Notes: a model not told the origin generated them from the letters alone. Numbered from the stretch's first letter, positions 36,067 to 45,529 are shown. The stretch: 64,000 bases of DNA from Desulfobacterales bacterium (GCA_024226555.1 JAAELO010000297.1:1-64000), one strand, 5' to 3'. Translations and numbers: made by a program.

Positions 36067-37188
36067 CTAAGCCTCAACAATTTTAGCACTAATGCTATAG
36101 CTATTAATGACAACCATTGATTGGTTATCAGCTTCAATATCAGTAACCGGACTTGTAATATTAATTTTTTTGGAATTCTTAATGGCCATTAATGCTGACG
36201 TGATCCGATCAAGGGTTAGATCCTCACCAATATTAAGAGGAAACATACCAGAAATGATATTTTCACCTTGAGAAACAAAATCTAAACTTGTTCCAGAAGT
36301 CCCTTCAATCTCTGCAACAACATCAACTATAATTTGTTCAGGACTTTTTACCAGGATATCATCGTTAATTGGATTTTTTTCATCAATTACTGCATTAACT
36401 TCATCAATCAAAGATTGAGATGGAAGTCCTGCGGTACCTAAAAGTATTATATCAATAGTTCCCTGGCCACGTGGATGTTGATCTTCAATTAATACAGATT
36501 TTACACCAGTTACTTCAAATGCCCACTTTTCATAGGCGTATTTTGTGCAACCATCGGATCCTTTCCAGGCTAATTTGTAACGTTCTCTCAACGAATCATC
36601 TGATTCTTCATCTGTGCCTTCTTTGGTAAGCCAGTCAGAAACATTTGTTATAGAATCAATACCATCAACAGGAGTGACCAGTTCAGCAATTTGACCTGCA
36701 ACAACATTGCTGTTTTGTCCATATTCCTCAGCTTCAACAGGAACCTCTATTTCTGACATTCCCTCAGAAATAACAACCTCTTCTGTTGAGACAAACCTAA
36801 AAACCAAACCATTACCATCGGGCTTAGTTTTAACAATTCTATCTTTTTTAATTACGCAGTTACCCGTTGTTTCAGATCGATTAAAAACAACCTTACCAAT
36901 GGCTTTTGTTTTTGCTTTCTTCTCAACCTGAACATTTTTACAAATAAGCTCAAGCCACAACCCACTGGCATTATCGATATCAATCTGTTTAAGAATCGTT
37001 ATTAAAAGGAAATAAACCTGATTTAAGGCCCATATCCAAATTTCAATAAGACCTCTAAGCAAACCTTTTTCAAGATTCAAGCGAGTAGGTAACCAACCTT
37101 TTTCTGCATACTCCTCCTGGACAGATTCAACAAAATCATAAGTTTCTTGTCTGATATCATCTATGTCTTTATCAATAGGTATTGACAT
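36067..37188 (-). CDS. Baseplate assembly protein J (Mu gp47-like)
   Basis: A 373-aa wedge protein. Typical features are the N-terminal helix with YFLLITILKQ and SGLWLELICKNVQV, then VVAGQIAELVTPVDGIDSITN, GTDEESDDSLRERY and the RGQGTIDIILLG segment. It forms the outer wedge of the contractile baseplate. It overlaps the gpW/gp25-like gene by 17 nt. Confidence 0.88.
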   Translation of the reverse strand: MSIPIDKDIDDIRQETYDFVESVQEEYAEKGWLPTRLNLEKGLLRGLIEIWIWALNQVYFLLITILKQIDIDNASGLWLELICKNVQVEKKAKTKAIGKVVFNRSETTGNCVIKKDRIVKTKPDGNGLVFRFVSTEEVVISEGMSEIEVPVEAEEYGQNSNVVAGQIAELVTPVDGIDSITNVSDWLTKEGTDEESDDSLRERYKLAWKGSDGCTKYAYEKWAFEVTGVKSVLIEDQHPRGQGTIDIILLGTAGLPSQSLIDEVNAVIDEKNPINDDILVKSPEQIIVDVVAEIEGTSGTSLDFVSQGENIISGMFPLNIGEDLTLDRITSALMAIKNSKKINITSPVTDIEADNQSMVVINSYSISAKIVEA

Positions 37189-37597
37189 CTTTAATCAATA
37201 GCTCCTTTTTTTCTGTGATCCAGCCCATTGAAAGATTATAAGTGTGATCATCATTAATAAGCTCAAAACTGCAATTTCCATCGATTCCTTCTTCATCCCA
37301 TCTGAAAATTTCAACATCTACTGATCCGGTAATAACCTGGTTACTTTCTTCAATCCTTGTTGTAACTTCTATTTCAAGACTCATTCTGTTTGTTGGAGTG
37401 TTTTCTTCATAAATAAATTCATGAAGATATGACCCAAATTCAGAATCATAAAAAAGACTACCTCGTGGAGTTGCAAGACGAATAATTATGTTTTGAACTG
37501 CTGTTTCGGCTCCACTCGTTAGAACAAACTCTCCATTTGCTGCAACAACAGCATTTAAATATTCATCCAGTTTTATATCCTGTCCAAAAATATCCAT
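37172..37597 (-). CDS. Baseplate wedge protein, gp25/gpW-like (Mu gp46)
   Basis: A 141-aa protein with the lysozyme-like gp25 pattern: VQNIIIRLATPRGSLFYDSEFGSYLHEF in the middle, then strands. Predicted to start sheath assembly at the baseplate. The adjacent J-like gene supports the call. Confidence 0.8.
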   Translation of the reverse strand: MDIFGQDIKLDEYLNAVVAANGEFVLTSGAETAVQNIIIRLATPRGSLFYDSEFGSYLHEFIYEENTPTNRMSLEIEVTTRIEESNQVITGSVDVEIFRWDEEGIDGNCSFELINDDHTYNLSMGWITEKKELLIKDVNTY

Positions 37598-37794
37598 TAA
37601 TCGATATACCCTGTTTGATCTTCACCATCTCCAACTGCCGGAATAATGACAGTTGTGTTTGATTGTCCGTATTCTTTTACAACAGCATCAGCTATAGCAT
37701 CACACCACTTAATAAAAATTGGATCATCACTACCAAGTCCAACAGCCTTCATATTTGCCTGTATCTTTTCAGATAAACTATCTTTTCTTGCCAT
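37597..37794 (-). CDS. Small late protein (65 aa), unknown
   Basis: No family recognised. Helical, with WCDAIADAVVKEYGQ in the middle. It is wedged exactly between spike and wedge genes, sharing single bases with both neighbours, so it is translated with them. Confidence 0.6.
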   Translation of the reverse strand: MARKDSLSEKIQANMKAVGLGSDDPIFIKWCDAIADAVVKEYGQSNTTVIIPAVGDGEDQTGYID

Positions 37795-38492
37795 TATGGC
37801 CTCACTTTACAAATTTCTGAACCAGGGTGATTTATACCAAAAATTGGACAAGGGCTGCTTGAATGAACAATCTTTTCTGTAGCCTCCTCACCCAATAATA
37901 TTTCAGGTGATTTGATTTCTACCTTTTCTGTGGCTTCCACTAATGCTTTTTCAGTATTAACAACCGCCTCTTTTGTATTAATTTCAACAGTATTTGCAGC
38001 ATCAACCTTCACTGTTTCTGATGTTGATTGAATATTGACGCATTCAATAGAAACATCAGCACTGGTTAAAAGTTTAATATTCTTCTCAGCATCTATCTTA
38101 ATATGGACCCCATCTTCTTTCTGTATTATTAAGGCTTCAAGCTCACAAACCGGAGATCCGTTATCTTTCCACCTAAAATCAGAAATAAAAGGATAATTAG
38201 GATCCCCATCAAAGTATGAAAGTACACATTTAGTACCTTTTGACGGAGGACCAATAATTCCTTTACCTTTTCCTCCAATAAGGACTGGTATCTCAAGCTT
38301 AGTAAGAATTGGCCTATTTTCATTGATCTGTTCATTGTTTAGAAGTGGACGAACATCAGCATAATATTTTCCATCTGCTGCATACGATTTAATAACCTCA
38401 GCTTTGTGAGGTAACCTGTAATAACTACGTAAATTAGGCATCACAAGTTCAACAACTCTTTTTAAAAGTCCTTTCAGATCGGATTCCATCAA
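37794..38492 (-). CDS. Baseplate spike / central puncturing protein (Mu gp45-like)
   Basis: A 232-aa protein with an N-terminal OB-fold (about 25-110: IPVLIGGKGKGIIGPPSKGTK), then a repetitive beta segment (about 120-200, alternating T/V/E as in KVDAANTVEINTKEAV), the triple-stranded needle. The tip CPIFGINHPGSEIC has Cys-His-Cys and could bind a metal ion, as the His-bound iron does in Mu gp45. Start overlaps the hub gene by 4 nt. Confidence 0.82.
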   Translation of the reverse strand: MMESDLKGLLKRVVELVMPNLRSYYRLPHKAEVIKSYAADGKYYADVRPLLNNEQINENRPILTKLEIPVLIGGKGKGIIGPPSKGTKCVLSYFDGDPNYPFISDFRWKDNGSPVCELEALIIQKEDGVHIKIDAEKNIKLLTSADVSIECVNIQSTSETVKVDAANTVEINTKEAVVNTEKALVEATEKVEIKSPEILLGEEATEKIVHSSSPCPIFGINHPGSEICKVRP

Positions 38493-39268
38493 ACCACCTT
38501 ATAATCAATTATAGTTCTTGCCTTTGGTCCAACTATTTCATGGCGAACATCAAGAGCATTACATAACCATTCAAAATCTCTTAATGAGTCATTCATTAAA
38601 AATTCCATTGAGCTATGGAGTTCAGGTAATAATAACGCCTCTATTCTGTGTCTTCCATAACCACAATTTAATGAGTTTCTGATCAAATAATCTTCAAAAG
38701 TTATCTCTATTCCTGGCTTTTCAAAATCTCCGGAGAAATTAATTTTTTCATCTTTTCCTGTCCAGAGTGCCCAGTTTTCAAGGGGTAAATTATTGGATAA
38801 CCTGCAGGTGTTTAAACATTGCTGAGCAACTTGCCAAACAGGAATGGAATCAGCTGTAAAGTGTTTCAAAGCTATTCCAGGATCTTCAATTGCTCCAGGA
38901 ACAAGACCAGATTTATTAATTGCATTTTTTACAATTGCACCAGGGGTTTCGTTCTCATAGCTTTCATTTACCAATGTTTTAATAAGCTCAAGATTCGCTG
39001 AAGCACATATCTCTATCTCATCAATCTTATCAGTAGGCTTTATTTTAGTTACTACTCCAGTCCAGGAAACCTTCTCTTTTTCTTTATGCCCAAATTCAAT
39101 TGATACAATGTCCTGTTTCTTGACTTGTTTTGAGACCTCTCTTGATGTATCGGCGACTACAATTCCAGCAAGTGAAATAGGTCTATACCGTGATGATTCA
39201 ACCCATACTTTCTGGATATCAAAAAACTCTAACTCACCAACTGTTATTTTAAACTCTAATCCCTGCAC
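38489..39268 (-). CDS. Baseplate hub protein (Mu gpP-like)
   Basis: A 259-aa protein in the hub position. It starts at GTG 39268 (overlap TAGTG), with AGGTG upstream. Residues 70-160 are the typical hub fold (WTGVVTKIKPTDK, IVKNAINKSG). It would join tube and spike. The identification rests on order and general shape. Confidence 0.7.
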   Translation of the reverse strand: MQGLEFKITVGELEFFDIQKVWVESSRYRPISLAGIVVADTSREVSKQVKKQDIVSIEFGHKEKEKVSWTGVVTKIKPTDKIDEIEICASANLELIKTLVNESYENETPGAIVKNAINKSGLVPGAIEDPGIALKHFTADSIPVWQVAQQCLNTCRLSNNLPLENWALWTGKDEKINFSGDFEKPGIEITFEDYLIRNSLNCGYGRHRIEALLLPELHSSMEFLMNDSLRDFEWLCNALDVRHEIVGPKARTIIDYKVV

Positions 39269-39804
39269 TATTCACCTACCTCCTCAGTCCATTCAATTTT
39301 TTCAACTATTCCATTATTGATAATGTCATTATCCAGGTACGATGTTTGTTTTTTGGGAATACTTGTTTTTCTCGGACTTTTTGGCTTACTCATTGTCTGT
39401 TTATATTCAACAAAGCTTAATCTCACTTCAATATAGTCCCTTTTATTATCATCTCTTGAGGTAAGCTTTGAAAAATAGACTTCTGACAATCCTCTTGATT
39501 TTAGATGCCTATTTATAACTCTATAAACTTTAGGGTCATTCTTACTGCTTATTTTCTTAAAAATTTTATTGATCTGTTTAAGCTTTTTATAGGGATCAGA
39601 GTCTTCATCGTTTGGCAAAATCATGGTAATAGATACATCAGCATCATCCCACTTAACTGGAACTTTTACAGAACCAGAACTGTTTTCTTTATCCACATCA
39701 TCCCATTTAATTTCACCAGAAACAGAAATTGATTTTAAAACACCAGGAAGTTCAGTTCCTCCGACTTTCACAATTCCATCTTCATAAGTGAGATTATTCA
39801 TCAT
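39268..39804 (-). CDS. Tail/baseplate initiator protein (Mu gp43/N-position, DUF6046-like)
   Basis: A 178-aa protein, N-terminal beta-sandwich (GGTELPGVLKSISVSG, WDDADVSITMILPND) with a basic, flexible C-terminus. It follows the tape-measure gene and precedes the hub, where Mu has the DNA-circularisation/N protein. Two adjacent ATGs (39804, 39801) follow GGAG; either may start it. Confidence 0.6.
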   Translation of the reverse strand: MMNNLTYEDGIVKVGGTELPGVLKSISVSGEIKWDDVDKENSSGSVKVPVKWDDADVSITMILPNDEDSDPYKKLKQINKIFKKISSKNDPKVYRVINRHLKSRGLSEVYFSKLTSRDDNKRDYIEVRLSFVEYKQTMSKPKSPRKTSIPKKQTSYLDNDIINNGIVEKIEWTEEVGE

Positions 39805-41956
39805 GAGTCTCCACTAATTTTTCAAGCTCTTTCATTAAATCGTTTGCATCCTTAACCTGTGGTAGTACAAGCTTTTCAATAGTTAAATCTATGTGCTTTG
39901 ATTCAGATTTACTTACTTTTTGTACTTCACCTGATTTCTCTGCAGCTATTTTGGGTATTTCCTGTTTGAGATTAAGATTTCCAGGATTAGCAGTAACAGA
40001 GCCAGAAATAACCATTGCTGCACCAGCTCCCGCCATTGCAGTTTTAACGACTTTTTTAAGAGCACCAGATTTAGATTCTGCACCCTGTGCAAATGTTGTC
40101 ATTAAGCTCGCACCAGAAACAGTCAGGTTACTTAATGGTCCCTCTTTAGCATTTGAAAAGGGTAAAAGATTTCTTAACCTTGTAAGACCCGATTTAACAG
40201 CAATTTTAGCTGCTGATAGATTTGATTTAACTCCATCAGTAAAAGCTCCCCACAAAGCTTTTCCACTATTATAAAAACGTGGAATAATTCCCGTTACCCA
40301 GTTCCAGGCTTCGTTAATTCCTTCTTTAATTGTATTTACAAAATTACTAACAGCCTCTTTAACCTGATCAAAGTTCTGGTAAAGTTCATACAATGCCCAG
40401 ATAAGCAATCCAACTGCTGCAACTATAGCAAGAACAATCCATGTAACAGGATTGCAAAGAAGAGCAGTAGTAAAAGCCCAGGTTGCTAAAATTGCAGGAC
40501 CAATTGCAGCTAAAAAAGAGGTACCAAGTGTAATTGCATATGATATTATACCACCACCTGCAGCTCTAAGTGCCGCTGTTTTCGCCCATAGAGAAACAAT
40601 AAAAGCTTTTGAAGCAACAATTGATCTTAAAAAAGCTCTTTTCATAGCACCAGTTCCTAAGCTTACACTTTTAAGACCTACTGCAACGTGTGTGGTAGCA
40701 ACACCAACCAAACCTAAAACCGCAACAACAGTTCCGGCAACGAATACAAAAGCTGTTAATGATGCCACAACAATTGTAATGACCTGTACTGTTTCCTGGT
40801 TAGCCTGGGACCATGTAATAATTTCATTTATTATTTCACCAATTGTTGCAAATAGTGGTGTTAGAATTGGAATAAGCTGATTTCCGATTACTTCAAGAAG
40901 GTTATTAAATCTTTGGGATAAGAGTTGTATACCAGATCCAATATCTTTATTCATAGCTCCGGCCATCTTTTCTGTAAAACTGGTACCTTTATCCATAGCA
41001 CCAGAAATAGAGTGAATATTTGTCTCTAAAGCATCAACTTTGCTATACATTAAATCTATAACAGCTACAGCTTCCTGAGTTCCAAAAGCTTTCTGAATTT
41101 CAAGCTTTTCCATAGCATCCAGGGTATTGCCATATTTAGATTGAAGCGTTTTAAGTATTCCTGGCATACCAAGAAGCTGATTATTAGCATCCATAAAACT
41201 AAGATTAAGCTTTTGACCTGCAGCAGCTGCAGAACCCATAAGAGCTTTATATTTGGTTCCAGCTTCACCACCACTCATTGTTTGTTGCAACATTCCTAAT
41301 ACTGACAACTGTTCTTCCAGAGGTATTTTTGCCTTTGTTGCTGTAGCCCCTAAAGCTGAGATAGCCTGACTCATCCCTGAACCTGTTGTTTTAAAGTTCT
41401 TAACAGACGCAGCAATTCCGGCAGAAAACAACTGCCCGAATTGCAGATCAGAAATGTTTTCATATTGCTCTTTATAAATTCCATAGCCAGTTGCAAAAAG
41501 AGAAGTCATTTCTGCAGTTGTTGATTTTGTAGCTTTTCCGGTTAGGGCAGCAAGCTTCGTAAACTCACCCACTCCCTCATCGGAAAGAGTTGAGATACCA
41601 GATTTAATATCATAAGCAGCACTAAGAAACTCAGCCTTTGTTGTACCACTCCAGTTTCCTGAAAATTGTGTACTTGCAGTTTCAAGAGCTGAAAGATTTT
41701 CAATTCCGACTGAGCTTAGCTCTCCCAACGCTTTTTGTGTTGGAATGGTTGCTGTCACTGTTGAAGAAAACATGGTGAGCAACCCGGCTGCCACGGTAGC
41801 AACTATAATTCCCCATTTCTTAAACTTAGAAAAGGCAGGACCTAAAGAGAGAATTCGTCCTCTTAAACCAGTCATTCCTTCACCAATATTTTTAGAAGGT
41901 CCTGATACTTTATCGATAATAGATAGTAGGATTCCAAGCTTGAATATACTTTCCAT
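39794..41956 (-). CDS. Tail tape-measure protein
   Basis: A 720-aa protein. Residues 70-330 have the TP901-type tape-measure core (QKALGELSSVGIENLS, TAEMTSLFATGYG, QQTMSGGEAGTKYKAL). Several hydrophobic stretches follow (about 385-500), then a helical C-terminus. It sets tail length and passes to the host membrane at injection; at about 1.5 angstrom per residue the tail would be near 100 nm (inference). Starts 123 nt after the frameshifted chaperone. Confidence 0.88.
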   Translation of the reverse strand: MESIFKLGILLSIIDKVSGPSKNIGEGMTGLRGRILSLGPAFSKFKKWGIIVATVAAGLLTMFSSTVTATIPTQKALGELSSVGIENLSALETASTQFSGNWSGTTKAEFLSAAYDIKSGISTLSDEGVGEFTKLAALTGKATKSTTAEMTSLFATGYGIYKEQYENISDLQFGQLFSAGIAASVKNFKTTGSGMSQAISALGATATKAKIPLEEQLSVLGMLQQTMSGGEAGTKYKALMGSAAAAGQKLNLSFMDANNQLLGMPGILKTLQSKYGNTLDAMEKLEIQKAFGTQEAVAVIDLMYSKVDALETNIHSISGAMDKGTSFTEKMAGAMNKDIGSGIQLLSQRFNNLLEVIGNQLIPILTPLFATIGEIINEIITWSQANQETVQVITIVVASLTAFVFVAGTVVAVLGLVGVATTHVAVGLKSVSLGTGAMKRAFLRSIVASKAFIVSLWAKTAALRAAGGGIISYAITLGTSFLAAIGPAILATWAFTTALLCNPVTWIVLAIVAAVGLLIWALYELYQNFDQVKEAVSNFVNTIKEGINEAWNWVTGIIPRFYNSGKALWGAFTDGVKSNLSAAKIAVKSGLTRLRNLLPFSNAKEGPLSNLTVSGASLMTTFAQGAESKSGALKKVVKTAMAGAGAAMVISGSVTANPGNLNLKQEIPKIAAEKSGEVQKVSKSESKHIDLTIEKLVLPQVKDANDLMKELEKLVETHDE

Positions 41957-42078
41957 TTTTACTTCCCTGTGGCATAGTTAACTTATGAATTTATTTTTAA
42001 TAGTAACAATTATTTTCATCTTCATTATTTTCTTTATAGCTTGCTGTTTAGCACTTAACAGCTTTACTTCTTCATGTT

Positions 42079-42276
42079 CTACTTTTCTGAAAAAGCTTTC
42101 TGGATAGCAGCTGTTAAATTTTCCACTTCCCTTTTTTCCATCCACAAAGCTTTTGCAAATTGCTTTTTAAACTCTTCAAAGTCTTCTAAGGGCTCTTCCT
42201 GCAAATATTTTTTTATTAAGATCTGGGCCTGATCGACCCAGTTCTTATCAAATTCTTCAGTGCAGGAATCTACAGC
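42079..42276 (-). CDS. Tail assembly chaperone, -1 frameshift extension (gpGT-type)
   Basis: It has no start codon of its own. It is read by a -1 slip on A-AAA-AAG (42282-42276) near the end of the 42270-42581 gene. After the slip it reads AVDSCTEEFDKNW to IQKAFSEK (65 aa), ending TAG at 42079. The fusion is 167 aa (102 + 65). A Shine-Dalgarno-like AGGA lies 9 nt upstream of the slip, as in E. coli dnaX, which uses the same heptamer. Tail chaperone pairs joined by frameshift directly before the tape-measure gene are general in long-tailed phages, Mu included. Confidence 0.85.
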   Translation of the reverse strand, partial: AVDSCTEEFDKNWVDQAQILIKKYLQEEPLEDFEEFKKQFAKALWMEKREVENLTAAIQKAFSEK

Positions 42277-42581
42277 TTTTTTACGGAAAAATCCTCGTTT
42301 ATGCCTACAGCAGTTTTAAGAGAATTTCCTAATGCAACCAATCTTCCAGGCATTTTTTTAAATTCTGCCTGAATTTCTGTTGTAGTTGGTTTTAAAGCTA
42401 ACTCATAAATCAAATTTTTTTCTGCATTGGCAAGTTTACCTTTAGCAACGGTACCAAGATACCTGTTGATATCCACTGTTTTAGGTTTCTTGAAGTAATA
42501 AATATCATCCTCTTCACCAGTAAGTTTGAGAATTTCAGTACCTTTATCAATCTCTTTCTGCACTTCTTCTGGATATTCCAT
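42270..42581 (-). CDS. Tail assembly chaperone, short form (Mu gp41-like)
   Basis: 103 aa, helical, no signal. It lies between tube and tape-measure genes, the place of the G-type chaperone. The stop at 42270 comes two codons after a perfect slippery heptamer, so most ribosomes end here and a fraction continue into the extension. The tape-measure C-terminus is its likely client. Confidence 0.8.
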   Translation of the reverse strand: MEYPEEVQKEIDKGTEILKLTGEEDDIYYFKKPKTVDINRYLGTVAKGKLANAEKNLIYELALKPTTTEIQAEFKKMPGRLVALGNSLKTAVGINEDFSVKKL

Positions 42582-42619
42582 ATTATTTAATGTCCTTATT
42601 TAATTTATATTAATGAATG

Positions 42620-43048
42620 CTAAAAAATTGCTGGTAATCCGTTCCAAAGGATTGGGCTTCCAACATTACAATCAAGTTTCATTCTTCCAACCTCTTTGTC
42701 ACCTTGCTTTGCTGAAGTAGCTTGTTTAGTTATGTCAACATCATTGATAATATCTGTAAATGTTGGCTGACCATCATTTGCATAGTTTACAATGACAAAG
42801 AAAGTTTGATTATATACAGAACCTCCAAGGAGTAGCTGGAGCAGAGCATATTCTTCTCTATCTATTGAAAAGTTCATAGAAGCTTCATAGTTCCCACGAC
42901 CTTTTTTTCTTGCGATAGGCCCTTTGCCATATATATTTTCAATCTTTCTGTTATCCTCATATGTAATTTCAGTGATTGATACAGAAGTACCCATAGGGAC
43001 TACAAAGATATCTATGGATTCCCAGTCATATGCGATTCCGTTTATCAT
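42620..43048 (-). CDS. Tail tube protein (Mu gpM-like)
   Basis: A 142-aa protein in the tube position directly after the sheath gene. Beta-rich, with DRKIENIYGKGPIARKKGRGNYEA near the start and VGRMKLDCNVGSPILWNG at the end. The ATG at 43048 is chosen because AAGGGG lies 6 nt upstream; the frame is open to 43093 inside the sheath gene. Confidence 0.8.
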   Translation of the reverse strand: MINGIAYDWESIDIFVVPMGTSVSITEITYEDNRKIENIYGKGPIARKKGRGNYEASMNFSIDREEYALLQLLLGGSVYNQTFFVIVNYANDGQPTFTDIINDVDITKQATSAKQGDKEVGRMKLDCNVGSPILWNGLPAIF

Positions 43049-43058
43049 AATTTTCCCC

Positions 43059-44723
43059 TTATCGTGGATCCTGAACAGAGCCAGCATACACATAGTTCTG
43101 GAATAATTTAATATTACGCATTATTGGAATACCAATAAGCTCGATCTCCACAGCAACCCCATTATTTACAATATCTTGTCCTTCAGGAATTGTTACAACA
43201 ACCCCTGCAAGCTCCATAGGAATTGCTTTGTTCATTGTTAAAATAGCGTTCTCAACATTAGTTTTTAAAGTTACCAGACCTGTCGCTTCACCAGATTTTG
43301 GATCTCCAGCCTCATCATTTAAACTATTTAAAGCTGCTGGCCTTGCAAGTCTGATAGCTTTAAAAGCAACACGAAGGACTTCTATATATTGATAATCACT
43401 GGTAATATCAGCCAGTGTTTTTGCATCTCCCCAGTGAGCTGAAGAAAGTCCTTTAAGTTTCCTTGCAGTTAGAAAACCTTTCTTTTCAAGAGTTGTTTGA
43501 ACTGCAGAATTGTAAGCATCAGGAAGAGTTCCTGCAGTAATACCACCACTTGCTACTCTACCCATTGCTCGCATAACAGGAAGAGACATTATTCTACCGG
43601 ATGCAAGTCCTCCCCAGTTTCTAACCAACCGATCTTTTGTAGTCGATATTTCACCGAAGACAGCACAGGCAGAAACAAATCTATGAGAGTATTTACTTTT
43701 TTCAGCCATTAAAAAAGCTGTCCAATCGTTAATATCCTCATTATCAAATGGATTCCTTACTTCAGCCAGGAAGAAAGTTGGACTATGATCATTCCAAAGT
43801 TCATCCGCTTTTGCACCCATTGCAGCCCAATCAGTTGCATCTGATGGACATGCCACATGAACAAATTCAACATCATATAACTCAAGAGGTGTTTCCAAAG
43901 CTGTCATTACAGAGCTGATTGATGCAACTGGAGCATTAAGAGTAAATTTATAAGTATCTCCTGTTACAGTCGCATCTGTTGGAATAGTAATAGTTGCCCC
44001 AGTATCATCAACTGTGATTATACCATCAACAGGAACTGTTTTTAGGACGCTCCAATTATCCTCACCATCAGTAGAAATCTGATATGTCGCAACATTCCTT
44101 TCACCACCTTCAGTAATCCTGATAACAACATCTGCTGCAGCTTTAATTGTTCCTTCAACTTTAATATCTGGACCAGTTCCAATTTTAGTTATTGGTCCAA
44201 TAGGTACTCTTGTTAAGAAACTATAAGTATCTCCTGTGATTTGCTCACCAGAAAAAACGAGTGTTGATCCAGAGGATCCGCAAGGAACTTGTCCACTTAC
44301 TGGTATCACTTCAGCATCTCCAAAGTTTAAACCTCCATCCACAGAAATCTTTGCAGTTGCAGTTCCCAATGCTCCAGAAAGAACAATCTCAGCAACAATT
44401 TCTGCATTTTCTGCAGCTACACCTGAAATTGAAGCATCAGGTCCACTCCCGGAATGTGTTAGAGGTGTGATGTATCCTCCTGGCATTCCTGCAACTGGGA
44501 CTGCAATAATAGTTGCATTCTGACCTGCACAAGAGAAAAAATCTTCAACAGCACGAGTTAGCGGACCAACTCCAAGCATACCTCTAATATCAGAGGATTT
44601 TCCAAGTAGATAACCTTTACCAACGGTTCCAAGGCTACAAACGCCAGCAGCTATACAAGAACCTCCGGTATCGGGAGAAAGTCCACTTGTACCATCAACA
44701 ATATATTCAGTTACATTTCCCAT
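43059..44723 (-). CDS. Tail sheath protein with a duplicated inserted domain (DUF2586-like)
   Basis: A 554-aa contractile sheath. The N-terminus (about 1-95) and C-terminal half (275-554; FVHVACPSDATDW, VNNGVAVEIELIGIPIMRNIK) form the sheath core. Between them sit two similar beta-sandwich domains of about 90 aa each, both starting GPD and ending in GDTYSF or GDTYKF, with GTATAKISVDGG aligned to NVATYQISTDGE. The pair points to a tandem duplication of an outward-facing domain. Located directly before the tube gene, as in all contractile tails. Confidence 0.85.
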   Translation of the reverse strand: MGNVTEYIVDGTSGLSPDTGGSCIAAGVCSLGTVGKGYLLGKSSDIRGMLGVGPLTRAVEDFFSCAGQNATIIAVPVAGMPGGYITPLTHSGSGPDASISGVAAENAEIVAEIVLSGALGTATAKISVDGGLNFGDAEVIPVSGQVPCGSSGSTLVFSGEQITGDTYSFLTRVPIGPITKIGTGPDIKVEGTIKAAADVVIRITEGGERNVATYQISTDGEDNWSVLKTVPVDGIITVDDTGATITIPTDATVTGDTYKFTLNAPVASISSVMTALETPLELYDVEFVHVACPSDATDWAAMGAKADELWNDHSPTFFLAEVRNPFDNEDINDWTAFLMAEKSKYSHRFVSACAVFGEISTTKDRLVRNWGGLASGRIMSLPVMRAMGRVASGGITAGTLPDAYNSAVQTTLEKKGFLTARKLKGLSSAHWGDAKTLADITSDYQYIEVLRVAFKAIRLARPAALNSLNDEAGDPKSGEATGLVTLKTNVENAILTMNKAIPMELAGVVVTIPEGQDIVNNGVAVEIELIGIPIMRNIKLFQNYVYAGSVQDPR

Positions 44724-44729
44724 AATATT

Positions 44730-44984
44730 TTAACCTTTCGAGATCCCACCACCCATTGGTCTTGAGTCAAGACGAGCAACGGCAGCTTTATACTCATTTT
44801 CGGAAATCTGTTTCCCTTCATTCCAGTTGTTTGATTGTTTGAGAGCTGCAGCTTTCCAACCAGGAAGATTGATTGTAAAATCTTCAAACGGAAATAACTT
44901 TGGATGTGCAACATCCATTGTAGTTTTTAATTCTTCAGGTTTTTCATTATTCTTTTTTTGAGTTGCTTTCTTAGGTGCTGCCAT
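44730..44984 (-). CDS. Small pre-sheath protein (84 aa, Mu gp38 position, DUF2635-like)
   Basis: Lys-rich N-terminus followed by PFEDFTINLPGWKAAALKQSNNW and a short tail. It lies between tail terminator and sheath, where Mu has its small gp38. Function unknown. Confidence 0.6.
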   Translation of the reverse strand: MAAPKKATQKKNNEKPEELKTTMDVAHPKLFPFEDFTINLPGWKAAALKQSNNWNEGKQISENEYKAAVARLDSRPMGGGISKG

Positions 44985-44992
44985 CTTGCCTC

Positions 44993-45529
44993 CTATAATT
45001 TAATTTCAGCCAGCCCTTTGATTAGCCCAACTGACTCCGTTTTATATATTCCACCTTCAAACTCAACTCGTACGATTGCACAAGATGAATGCCTTTTTAA
45101 CCGATCTTCTTTTCGGTCTGCATCCCATGGACGAGTTAAGTCTTGAAGATTAATTTTTATATTATTGTTTTTGCTATCAGGAATGTTTCTAAGCCCTGCC
45201 ACAATATTACTTTCAAGCTGATCACAAAGACTCCATAATTCGTCAAACTCTGCATAGATTAATGATCTTGTTAATATCTTTCTTTCGTAAATTTTGCGGT
45301 TGTATATGATCTTTTTAGCTTCAAGATCTCTTTCTTCTGATATAATACTGCCATCTTTTTTCTTTCTATCCTGGAGGAAAAAGCAGTTTACCCCATACTT
45401 ATTATCTTTAAGAAAGTTCCTATTCATCTTTCCAAAGAAAACCTTATCTTCAGTATAAGGCGTAGAATCATCAGGAAGCTTAAGCTCTGAAAATTGATCC
45501 TTCATAAATTGTTTAACAGCATCAATCAT
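44993..45529 (-). CDS. Tail terminator-like protein (Mu gp37 position)
   Basis: A 178-aa protein, mixed alpha/beta. Its position before sheath genes and its size suit a tail-completion protein. No decisive motif. It overlaps the previous gene by 8 nt. Confidence 0.55.
   Translation of the reverse strand: MIDAVKQFMKDQFSELKLPDDSTPYTEDKVFFGKMNRNFLKDNKYGVNCFFLQDRKKKDGSIISEERDLEAKKIIYNRKIYERKILTRSLIYAEFDELWSLCDQLESNIVAGLRNIPDSKNNNIKINLQDLTRPWDADRKEDRLKRHSSCAIVRVEFEGGIYKTESVGLIKGLAEIKL

Noticed and set aside
41978-42145. A 55-codon minus-strand ORF starting with GTG behind the tail chaperone (VDGKKGSGKF to KNKFIS)
   Set aside because: It overlaps the frameshift extension by 67 nt and has no ribosome site. 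A small gene here would fit some phages, but evidence is too thin.
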